Shown here: positions 46,565-54,187 of the stretch, one piece after another
Position numbering within the stretch: position 1 is the stretch's first letter
Layout: every line of letters starts with the position of its first letter
Origin: an uncultured Clostridium sp.
GTDB lineage: Bacteria > Bacillota > Clostridia > TANB77 > CAG-508
Assembly (NCBI GenBank): GCA_946404215.1
Contig: CAMJCT010000001.1
Coordinates: 192,031 to 256,030 of the forward strand
DNA: 64,000 nt
Direction of reading: 5' to 3'
The notes under the pieces: model-generated
The model's input: the letters and a program-made list of their open reading frames with translations, nothing else
Database searches by the model: none
What the model was told of the DNA's origin: nothing
Program-made: the position numbers and the translations under genes

Positions 46565-47953
46565 TTATACTTTTAATTTTACCTCTGCTCCATTTGCAGT
46601 ATCTTTTATATCATATCCTTTTTGATTTATTAAGTCTCTTAATTCATCAGATTTAGCCCAATCTTTATTTTGTCTAGCAATTTTTCTTTGTTCTACTAAA
46701 TCTAAAACTTCTTTTGGTATTTCTTGATTTTTTTCTATTTCTTCATCTATTTTTAATCCTAAAACAGAATCAAATTTTTTTAATAAATCTGCCAGTTTAT
46801 ATGATTTTTCTGGATATTTTACTGCTTCCCAAACAACGCCCATTGCTAGAGGCATATTTAGATCATCATTTATAGCTTGATTAAATTTTTGTTCAAATTC
46901 TTTTATAATATTGTCTTCAACATTAATACTACTATTTAAATGTACTTTATATCCTTTTTTTAATCTTTCCAATGACTTAGAAGCTGACTCTATCCCTTCC
47001 CAAGTGAAGTTTAATTTATTTCTATAATGGCATGAATAACTAAATAGTTTATATACCAATGGGTCATAACCTTTATCTATAAAATCTTTTATTAGGTATA
47101 CATTTCCTAGGCTTTTAGACATTTTACCACCATTTATTAATAAATACTCCCCATGCATCCAAAACCTTGCAGGTATTTTGCCACATGCACCTTTACTTTG
47201 TGCTATTTCGTTTTCGTGATGAGTTGGTATTAAGTCTATGCCACCTGTGTGTATATCAAACCTTTCTCCTAAGTATTTTTGCCCCATTGCTGAACATTCT
47301 ATATGCCACCCAGGGTAACTTGGTCCCCAAGGGCTATCCCATTTCATTAAATGGTTTTCTGGTGCTTTTATCCAAAGTGCGAAATCTGCTGGATTTTTCT
47401 TTTCATTATCTACTTCAACTCTAGCACCAGCTTTTTGGTTTTCAATATTCAAGTTTGATAATATTGGGTATTTGTCAAGTTTTGAAATGTCAAAATATAT
47501 TGCTGTTGATGTTTCATATGCATACCCTCTTTCCATTAATTTTTCCACATATTTTAACATTTCTTGAATATGTTCTGTTGCCTTACATACTATTTCTGGC
47601 GTTTCTAAATTTAATAGTTTTAAATCATTAAAAAATAAATTTGTATAATATTCAGCAATTTCCTTTGGTGTTTTATGTTCTTCTCTTGCTGTTTTTAGCA
47701 TTTTATCTTCGCCTTCATCACCATCTGATACTAGATGGCCAACATCTGTAATATTCATTGCGTGCTTTAGTTTGTATCCATTATAGCGAAGTACTCTTCT
47801 TAATACATCTTGAAATATATTTGTTCTCATATTTCCTATTGTTGCATCTTTATATACGGTAGGCCCACATGAATAAATTCTTACTTCTTCGCTATCTATT
47901 GGTTCAAATTTCTCTTTACTTTTAGTAAGAGTATTATAAAAATATATTTCCAA
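46565..47953 (-). CDS. cysS: Cysteine--tRNA ligase
   Basis: 462 aa class I aminoacyl-tRNA synthetase. Start TTG 47953 with AGGAGG at good spacing; the longer frame upstream reads the low-complexity end of the PBP gene and is rejected. YSCGPTVYKDATIGNMR carries the zinc Cys and a HIGH-like motif reading TIGN instead of HIGN, a substitution I have seen only in one CysRS subgroup that also has VGHLVSDGDEGEDKM, present here. ECSAMG, HTGGIDLIPTHHENE and GGKMSKSLGN (KMSKS) follow. 13 nt after the PBP gene stop. Confidence 0.93.
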   Translation of the reverse strand: MEIYFYNTLTKSKEKFEPIDSEEVRIYSCGPTVYKDATIGNMRTNIFQDVLRRVLRYNGYKLKHAMNITDVGHLVSDGDEGEDKMLKTAREEHKTPKEIAEYYTNLFFNDLKLLNLETPEIVCKATEHIQEMLKYVEKLMERGYAYETSTAIYFDISKLDKYPILSNLNIENQKAGARVEVDNEKKNPADFALWIKAPENHLMKWDSPWGPSYPGWHIECSAMGQKYLGERFDIHTGGIDLIPTHHENEIAQSKGACGKIPARFWMHGEYLLINGGKMSKSLGNVYLIKDFIDKGYDPLVYKLFSYSCHYRNKLNFTWEGIESASKSLERLKKGYKVHLNSSINVEDNIIKEFEQKFNQAINDDLNMPLAMGVVWEAVKYPEKSYKLADLLKKFDSVLGLKIDEEIEKNQEIPKEVLDLVEQRKIARQNKDWAKSDELRDLINQKGYDIKDTANGAEVKLKV

Positions 47954-47966
47954 TGTTTTCCTCCTT

Positions 47967-50663
47967 TTATTGTTTATCTTTTTTTTCCGTATTACTCTCT
48001 TCTGGTTTTGTTGTATTGCCTGTTGTATTTGTTGTGTTTGTTGTGTTTGTTGTATTTGTCTTATTCTCTGGTGTTGTATTAGTTTCATTTCCTGTTGTAT
48101 TTGTTGTGTTTGTATTGTTTTCTTCAGGTTGTTTTGTCTCTTCAGGTTGTTTTGGTTTTTCCTTCTTTTCTGGTTCTACAGGTTTTGGTTCTTCTTTTGC
48201 TTTAGTATGTATATCACAGGTTTCCTCTACTTTTCCACTTTCTTCATTACTTGAAGATGCTTTGCCTATATTTTTCCATAATTTTAATTGTTCTTTAGGT
48301 ATTACTCCTCCATATGGCTTTGATTGTATTTCGCAGTATTGTGAGCAAAATTCTGTTGCAAGTTTTCCTGATTCTGAACATATAACTTGTGTTCCATGTC
48401 CCTGACACTTACCTGGCAAATTATCTGCTGTAAATATTTCCTTATATGTATTACCACATTCCTCTGTAGCTAAACACCCTGTTGTTTTACATACAGTTTG
48501 TTCAACTATTCCAGCTGGTCTTGTAAATGATGCTCTTGCCAAATTTCTATGAATATCTGTCATTACCGCATCCCATATTTGACCTGCAGGGTTTGTTCCA
48601 CTATATCTTACTTCTTCATTTTTGTCATATCCAAACCAACAAGCGGCTGCGTAATATGGTGTAAATCCACATAACCACCTATCATAACTTTTATCTGTTG
48701 TTCCTGTTTTAGCTGCAACATCCATTCCTGATATTGCACAATATGTTGCTGTACCTTTTTTTACAGGCTCTTGTAAAATTGATTTTACTATATATGCATT
48801 TTGTTCAGATATAACTCTTCTTCTTTCTTGGTTTGGAGTCAACACTGTATTTCCACTTGAGTCTACAACTTTTGTGTAAAATGTAGGTGTTATATATTCT
48901 CCATCATTTGCTATTGCTGCATATGCAGCTGCCATTTCTAGTGGACTAATTCCTTCTGTAAGTCCTCCTATTGCAAGAGGCAACCCCTCATCATTGTGTT
49001 CAGGATTATCTGATGCTGTATACACAGATGTTACTCCAAAATTTCTTAAGTACTCTATACCTTTACTAGGAGTTAGTTCTTTCATTATTTTTACTTCAGG
49101 AACATTTTGTGAATATGCAATAATATCTCTTATATTTATTAAGCCTCTATATTTTCCTCCATCATCTTTTGGTTGATACCCATTAAAGTCTGTCAATACA
49201 TCATCATATACTGTTGCTGCTGTAATTATTTTTTCTTGTAAAGCCGGTGATATGTCTACAATTGGTTTTATTGATGACCCTGGCTGTCTTTTAGTCTGTG
49301 TTGCTCTGTTTAAATTTGCTCCTGTTTTTTCTCCTAAACCACCAGATACCCCTACTACATATCCTGTTTTATGATCTATTACAACAATAGCTGCTTGTGT
49401 ATGATCATTTATTTTTTCTCCATTTTTGTCTTTATCATTACCTTTAAATTGATATTTTTCTTTTAATGTTTCTTCTTCTACTCTATTTTGTATTGCTGCA
49501 TCTACGGTTGTATATATTGTTAGTCCGCTACTATATACATAGTTTCTAGCAAGTTCTCTTGAAATATTTTTCTCGTTCATAACTTGTTGTACCACTTGTT
49601 CTATAGTTGCATCTGTATGGTATGAATAGTTGTTTGCTGAAGATGCTGTTCCTTTAGAAAACTGAAGTCCAGCTTCTACTTTTTCAACTGCTTGGTCATA
49701 ATCTTCTTGATTTTCTATAGCTCCTACTTCTTTCATTTTTGCTAATGCAGTTAGTGTTTTATTTTTTATTCTTTCATCTCTCTTTTCTTCTGTATCTGTT
49801 TCTGAATATAGTTTGTATGGATTATAATAATTTGGTGAGCTGTTTATTCCTGCTAAAAATGCGCACTCAGCTAAATCTAAGTCCTTTGCACTTTTATTAA
49901 AATAATATTCAGCACCTAGTTCTACACCATGCAAATTTCCTTCTTGCCCTATATATAAAATATTTAAATATAATTCAAGAATTTGCTGCTTTGATATCAT
50001 TCTTTCTACTTGGTAAGCTTTTGCCCATTCTTTAACTTTTCTTATAATACCTTCCATACCACTTGCTTCGTCATCTTTAGTTACATTTTTAACTAATTGT
50101 TGAGTTATTGTACTTCCTCCAAATGACTTATTCCCTGTTACTGTTTTTAATATAGCTCCTGCTGTTCTTTTAAAGTCAACTCCACTGTGGTTATAGAATC
50201 TTTCATCTTCCATAGCTACATATGCTTTTGGAAGATAATCTGCCATATCTTCTAGTTTTATAACTTTTCTTTTTTCATCTCCGCTTAGGTTTGCAATTAC
50301 AGTTCCATTTTGATCTACTACTATTGAGTTTGAAGCTCCTATTGTTAATTCGTCTTTTGTAATCTCAAATTCGTCGCCAAACAGTCCAAAAAATACACCT
50401 GCAATTACTCCTGCTCCTATTACACATAATAATAGGAATAAAACAATAATTATTTTAATTATAAGCATTAATTTAGGATGTTTATTTGAAAATTTTCCTT
50501 TTTTCTTTCCTTTTTTATTCTTACTTGAGCTTTTGTTAGATTTAATTGTTTCAACTCTTTTAGTTTCCTCTGCTTTTCTTCTTGCTTTTTTCTTTTTACT
50601 TCTTGGTACCCTATATAACTGTGTCTTATCCATATCTTTATTTCTATCATTACTACTTGGCAT
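47967..50663 (-). CDS. Class A penicillin-binding protein (PBP1A-like)
   Basis: Bifunctional peptidoglycan synthase, about 898 aa. Start ATG 50663 after AGGGGGTAATAAA. Basic cytoplasmic N-terminus, TM at about 70-95, GT51 domain (EDERFYNHSGVDFKRT, TITQQLVKN, AEYYFNKSAKDLDLAE), then the transpeptidase: PGSSIKPI (nucleophile Ser), AYSQNVPEV (SxN), AAKTGTTDK (KTG). Two Cys-rich stretches around 750-790 (VCKTTGCLAT, VICSESGKL). The last 60 residues are Asn/Thr/Pro low complexity with (NTT) repeats. Followed by cysS and argS. Confidence 0.93.
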   Translation of the reverse strand: MPSSNDRNKDMDKTQLYRVPRSKKKKARRKAEETKRVETIKSNKSSSKNKKGKKKGKFSNKHPKLMLIIKIIIVLFLLLCVIGAGVIAGVFFGLFGDEFEITKDELTIGASNSIVVDQNGTVIANLSGDEKRKVIKLEDMADYLPKAYVAMEDERFYNHSGVDFKRTAGAILKTVTGNKSFGGSTITQQLVKNVTKDDEASGMEGIIRKVKEWAKAYQVERMISKQQILELYLNILYIGQEGNLHGVELGAEYYFNKSAKDLDLAECAFLAGINSSPNYYNPYKLYSETDTEEKRDERIKNKTLTALAKMKEVGAIENQEDYDQAVEKVEAGLQFSKGTASSANNYSYHTDATIEQVVQQVMNEKNISRELARNYVYSSGLTIYTTVDAAIQNRVEEETLKEKYQFKGNDKDKNGEKINDHTQAAIVVIDHKTGYVVGVSGGLGEKTGANLNRATQTKRQPGSSIKPIVDISPALQEKIITAATVYDDVLTDFNGYQPKDDGGKYRGLINIRDIIAYSQNVPEVKIMKELTPSKGIEYLRNFGVTSVYTASDNPEHNDEGLPLAIGGLTEGISPLEMAAAYAAIANDGEYITPTFYTKVVDSSGNTVLTPNQERRRVISEQNAYIVKSILQEPVKKGTATYCAISGMDVAAKTGTTDKSYDRWLCGFTPYYAAACWFGYDKNEEVRYSGTNPAGQIWDAVMTDIHRNLARASFTRPAGIVEQTVCKTTGCLATEECGNTYKEIFTADNLPGKCQGHGTQVICSESGKLATEFCSQYCEIQSKPYGGVIPKEQLKLWKNIGKASSSNEESGKVEETCDIHTKAKEEPKPVEPEKKEKPKQPEETKQPEENNTNTTNTTGNETNTTPENKTNTTNTTNTTNTTGNTTKPEESNTEKKDKQ
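48000..48140 (-). repeat. Asn-Thr-Thr coding minisatellite at the PBP C-terminus
   Basis: Repeats of AAYACAACA (NTT) and related TTGTATTTGTTGTG on the plus strand. It encodes the exposed C-terminal tail and is prone to slippage. Confidence 0.7.
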
Positions 50664-50739
50664 TTTATTACCCCCTGTCAATTAAGAATTTTAATATGTA
50701 TATTATATTATATTTTTTATAAAAAGAAAAGCTTTTGCG

Positions 50740-51606
50740 CTAATTTTTAGAAATTGCTAGTATATACCGCATGTTTTTACCTTGTAGCATTAGTATTTCA
50801 ACATTATCCTTTTTCAAAATATCCATAATACTTTTATATGGTGTTTTTTTGTATAATTTTGCTTCATATATTTCTGCCATTTTATATTTACTTAAAATAT
50901 CTCTGCCTAGATTATCATGATTTTCAAATTTTATTTCATAATCATTTATATTTATACCTTTAAATCTTTTCTTGTTTATCTTAACTTTACCTTTTATATT
51001 TATTATAATTGCATCATCATTTATATTGTATTTATTTATTAATTCACTTGGGAAATCTATATTTAATATCAAATCTACCTTATTTAAGCTTTTTCTTTTA
51101 TTGTTTGTAATATTTATTATTATTCCTTCATCTTCCAATATTTGTTCTTCTAGTTTTTTTAATCTTTCCATATGATTTGTTACAATACCAACACTTTTGT
51201 ATTCTTTTGCTATCTTTCTTATGTTTTCTAATGTAATTTGTGTTAAATCATTTACTAAAATACCTACCTTAGTTTCTTCTTTTTTCATATTTCTCTTTTC
51301 TACAATAAAGTCTAATGCTTTTACAGAGAGCACTTCAAATAGCCATTTGCTATCTACTATCTCGAAGTTATATGAATGTAGGCAATTAATATAATTTGTT
51401 AATTGTTTTGTTTCTTTACTAACTATTATTTTTTTGCTATGTGTTTTATCTAAAATTTTCTTTGTCTTTTCAGCCAATTTTTGCTCTTTTTTATTATTTA
51501 TTTTGTTAATGTCTATTGGCAATATTATTTTGTTATTTTCTAGTTTTAGAATGTTAAATTTATTATTTAGCCAATTAGGCTTGTCATTTTCTTGAATATA
51601 ATACAA
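50740..51606 (-). CDS. Unknown protein downstream of truB; in-frame CGG near 3' end
   Basis: I do not recognise this family. Start TTG 51606, with GGGGTGAT upstream (inside a hairpin); ATG 51621 is the alternative. About 288 aa, soluble, Lys/Asn/Ile-rich. The middle looks like a nucleotide- or substrate-binding alpha/beta fold (VGILVNDLTQITLENIRKIAKEYKSVGIV; LNIDFPSELINKYNI). Codon 280 (50769-50767) is CGG, near the end: unshifted ...GKNMRYILAISKN, shifted ...GKNMGIY and stop. It sits directly between truB and the PBP gene. Confidence 0.6.
   Translation of the reverse strand: MYYIQENDKPNWLNNKFNILKLENNKIILPIDINKINNKKEQKLAEKTKKILDKTHSKKIIVSKETKQLTNYINCLHSYNFEIVDSKWLFEVLSVKALDFIVEKRNMKKEETKVGILVNDLTQITLENIRKIAKEYKSVGIVTNHMERLKKLEEQILEDEGIIINITNNKRKSLNKVDLILNIDFPSELINKYNINDDAIIINIKGKVKINKKRFKGININDYEIKFENHDNLGRDILSKYKMAEIYEAKLYKKTPYKSIMDILKKDNVEILMLQGKNMRYILAISKN
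50767..50769 (-). other. In-frame CGG, possible +1 site near a 3' end
   Basis: Context AAC ATG CGG TAT ATA. Skipping the C gives ATG GGT ATA TAC TAG. Here neither reading is clearly wrong, so homologues must decide. Next base T, P-site codon ATG. Confidence 0.45.
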
Positions 51607-51609
51607 GAA

Positions 51610-51652
51610 ATCACCCCACATATACTTTTTATTTAAATATATGTGGGGTGAT
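51610..51652 (-). promoter_or_regulatory. Hairpin burying the Shine-Dalgarno of the 51.6 kb gene
   Basis: 15-bp perfect stem (arms 51610-51624 and 51638-51652), 13-nt loop. The 3' arm contains GGGGTGAT, the ribosome-binding site just before TTG 51606; ATG 51621 is also in the arm. No T-run follows, so a translation-control hairpin is more likely than a terminator. Confidence 0.6.
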
Positions 51653-51683
51653 TGGATTTAGAACATGTAATTAGTATTTTTAC

Positions 51684-52610
51684 TTATATAATAATATCTC
51701 TTTTTAATAGATTCTCTTTAATAATTCCTATGCCAATAAATGTACCTTTATTATAGATTTTATATACTCCATCTTCATAATTCTGCGTTATTTTTACTCC
51801 ATTTAAAAATAATTGCAATTTTCTATCATTTAAACTTATTGATTTGTTTTCTCTAAATATATTCTCAATTGTAATTATTTTTTTTCCAAAACTTTTTGAA
51901 TTTAAGTTAAACTCTTTTTCTAGTTCTTCTATAGTAATTGAATTTTCAATACTAAACTGCCCTACTTGAATTCTATTTAGTCCGCACATATGTCCTATTG
52001 TTCCAAGCCTTACAGCAATATCTTCACATAAGCTTCTTATATATGTACCTTTTGAACACTTAACATTAAATTCTATAATGTTTTCTTTTTCATCTATTTT
52101 TAACAATTGTATTTCATAAATTTCTATATTTCTTGGTTCAAGTTCTATTTTTTTTCCTTTTCGTGCGTATTCATAAAGTTTTTTTCCTTTTACTTTAATT
52201 GCTGAATATATAGGTGGTATTTGTTTTTGTTTTCCTAAAAAGCTTTTTAATATTTTCTCAACAGTTTCTTTTTTTTCAGCATCTTTCGGTATGCTTCTTT
52301 TTTCTATAACGTCACCCTCAATATCTGCAGTTGTTGTTTTTATCCCCAATTTCAATTTCACTTCATATGTTTTATCATGATTTATTAAATATTTTGAACA
52401 TAAAGTTCCTTTTCCTATTAATAAAGGTAAAACTCCTGTTGCCATTGGATCCAATGTTCCAGTATGTCCAACTTTTTCATTTACAATTTTTTTAACCTTA
52501 TACACTATATCATGCGAAGTTAAATTTGGTGGTTTATTTATTACTATTATTCCATTAATTTTTTTAAGGGTGTTTTTGGGGACACCTTCCGAAAACATCT
52601 CTAAACTCAT
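51684..52610 (-). CDS. truB: tRNA pseudouridine(55) synthase TruB
   Basis: Makes pseudouridine 55 in the T-loop of tRNAs. 308 aa. Core motif GHTGTLDPMATGVLPLLIG (about 52-70) with the catalytic Asp; KKLYEYARKGK, and CSKGTYIRSLCEDI. The first about 18 residues (MSLEMFSEGVPKNTL...) precede the normal start NGIIVINKPPNLTSHD and include a copy of dispersed repeat A. ATG 52610 overlaps the nrnA stop (ATGA). Last gene of the rimP-to-truB operon. Confidence 0.93.
   Translation of the reverse strand: MSLEMFSEGVPKNTLKKINGIIVINKPPNLTSHDIVYKVKKIVNEKVGHTGTLDPMATGVLPLLIGKGTLCSKYLINHDKTYEVKLKLGIKTTTADIEGDVIEKRSIPKDAEKKETVEKILKSFLGKQKQIPPIYSAIKVKGKKLYEYARKGKKIELEPRNIEIYEIQLLKIDEKENIIEFNVKCSKGTYIRSLCEDIAVRLGTIGHMCGLNRIQVGQFSIENSITIEELEKEFNLNSKSFGKKIITIENIFRENKSISLNDRKLQLFLNGVKITQNYEDGVYKIYNKGTFIGIGIIKENLLKRDIII
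52568..52588. repeat. Dispersed repeat A, copy in truB 5' coding end
   Basis: GGGTGTTTTTGGGGACACCTT, one mismatch to 6086-6106. Read as GVPKNTL in the truB N-terminus. Confidence 0.7.
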
Positions 52611-53572
52611 AACAGTTTTTTCTTTACTTCTTTCATTATTTTTTCTTTTACTTGTTCAACATTACCTTTAACTAGTGCTCCTGCTGCTCTTGGATGTCCT
52701 CCACCACCAAACATCATACATATATCTGACACATTTATATTATTACTTGACCTTAAAGAAGCTTTATAGGCCTCATTTCCTGTTTCATCATCTTCTTTTT
52801 GTCTTATAAATATAGAAACTTCTACACCTTCTATATCTCTTCCTATTTCTACTAATCCTTCATGGTCCCCAGTCTCTGCATTTACTTCTAATTCATCTTT
52901 ATTTGTAATATAGGTAAATGTAACTCTTCCATTTTCTAATAATTCCATTCTAGATATAACTCTTTTAGTTAACTCAAAATTTGCCTTTGTTTTAGTATTA
53001 AGAGTTCTTTTATATATCTCTGGTATGTTTACACCCTTACGCATTAAATTTGCAGTAAATTCAAATGTTTCTGGATTTATACCAATATGTCTAAAACCTC
53101 CTGTGTCTGTAATTATTCCTGTCATAATACAAGTTCCTATATCTTTTGAAATATCCATTTCAAAATACTCTAATATTCCTGCTAAAATTTCGCAACATGC
53201 TGGAGAAACAGGATTTACATAATTTAAATCTCCATACATATTATTACTTCCATGATGATCTATAACAATTGTTTTTTTAGCATTTTCGAAATATTCTTTT
53301 TTAGCTATTCTCTTTAAAGTTGCACAATCTACAGATATAGCTAAATCATAATTTTTAATATTCGAATCTTTTTTTATATCTTCTACACCAGGTAGAAAAT
53401 TGTACATTCTAGAATACTCTGGAATAATAACATCTGCAACCTTGCCTAGCTTTTCTATCATTAACTTTACTGCAAGTGCACTCCCAACGGCATCTCCATC
53501 AGGAGATTCATGTGTTAAAATTACAATACTTTCTGCATTTTTTATTTCTTTTAAAATTTCATCTAAAGTCAT
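52607..53572 (-). CDS. nrnA: DHH/DHHA1 oligoribonuclease / pAp phosphatase NrnA
   Basis: Degrades nano-RNA and pAp. 321 aa. Motifs: THESPDGDAVGSALA (about 20-34), AISVDCAT, VIDHHGSNN (DHH), TGIITDTGGFRH, and the DHHA1 GGGGHPRAAGAL. Stop overlaps the truB start. Between rbfA and nrnA lies a gap (53573-53708) with a TATAAT-like box but no gene. The nrnA-truB order follows the usual Firmicute nusA-infB operon. Confidence 0.94.
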   Translation of the reverse strand: MTLDEILKEIKNAESIVILTHESPDGDAVGSALAVKLMIEKLGKVADVIIPEYSRMYNFLPGVEDIKKDSNIKNYDLAISVDCATLKRIAKKEYFENAKKTIVIDHHGSNNMYGDLNYVNPVSPACCEILAGILEYFEMDISKDIGTCIMTGIITDTGGFRHIGINPETFEFTANLMRKGVNIPEIYKRTLNTKTKANFELTKRVISRMELLENGRVTFTYITNKDELEVNAETGDHEGLVEIGRDIEGVEVSIFIRQKEDDETGNEAYKASLRSSNNINVSDICMMFGGGGHPRAAGALVKGNVEQVKEKIMKEVKKKLL

Positions 53573-53708
53573 CTATATCAATTATTCGTACAATAATTAC
53601 AATGTTACTTTTATTGCACGAAATCTCCTTTCCCTTTCTATTATTAGTTACCACTTTGAATTTCTATTTGATTTCACTAATCTATTATAGAAAAATTTTA
53701 AAAAATAA

Positions 53709-54071
53709 CTATTGTTCTTCCTTTTTAGGCATAATCTCTTTTAAAATATTATCAATTCTTGTTCCGTATTCTATAGAATCATCTAATTCAAATATTAACT
53801 CTGGCGTATTTCTTAAATTTACAGTTCTTGCTAATTCGCTTCTTATAAAACCAGAAGATTTCTTTAACCCAGCTAAAGTTTCCTTAACATTTTTTGAATT
53901 TAATATGCTTACATATACTTTTGCGTATTTTAAGTCATTAGTAACCTTAACTTTAGTTACACTAATTAAGCCAGTAACATTTGGATTTTTTAGTTTATAA
54001 CTAATTATATTACTAATTTCTTTTCTATATTCTTCGTCAATACGACCTAGTCTTGTATTGTTTTCTGGCAT
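53709..54071 (-). CDS. rbfA: Ribosome-binding factor A
   Basis: Single KH-fold protein for late 16S rRNA 5'-end maturation and cold growth. 120 aa, usual size. RLGRIDEEYRKEISNIISYKLKNP is the typical opening; VTKVKVTNDLKYAKVYVSIL is the central strand-helix; the C-terminus TPELIFELDDSIEYGTRIDNIL is conserved. Start ATG 54071 follows GGAGG. Downstream of infB as in most Firmicutes. Confidence 0.95.
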   Translation of the reverse strand: MPENNTRLGRIDEEYRKEISNIISYKLKNPNVTGLISVTKVKVTNDLKYAKVYVSILNSKNVKETLAGLKKSSGFIRSELARTVNLRNTPELIFELDDSIEYGTRIDNILKEIMPKKEEQ

Positions 54072-54133
54072 TTTTCAACCTCCTTAAAAATATTGCCAAC
54101 ATTAACTTTAATATGGCAATTATAGCAATTGCT

Positions 54134-54168
54134 GGTAAGCCATACTTGGAGATAAATAGAGGCTTACC
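54134..54168. other. Short hairpin between infB and rbfA
   Basis: GGTAAGCC / GGCTTACC, 19-nt loop, no T-run; probably a weak or processing structure. Confidence 0.35.
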
Positions 54169-54187
54169 CAACAATGACCAACAAATT

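Noticed and set aside
46565..48088. Long cysS frame starting at 48088
   Set aside because: The first 45 codons read the low-complexity end of the PBP gene; TTG 47953 has a strong AGGAGG.
48000..48140. CRISPR-like or tandem noncoding repeat
   Set aside because: Repeats are codon-sized, without spacers, and lie inside the PBP reading frame.
47953..48405. Plus-strand Val/Phe-rich ORFs opposite the PBP gene end
   Set aside because: They are shadows of the Asn/Thr repeat of the PBP C-terminus; no ribosome site.
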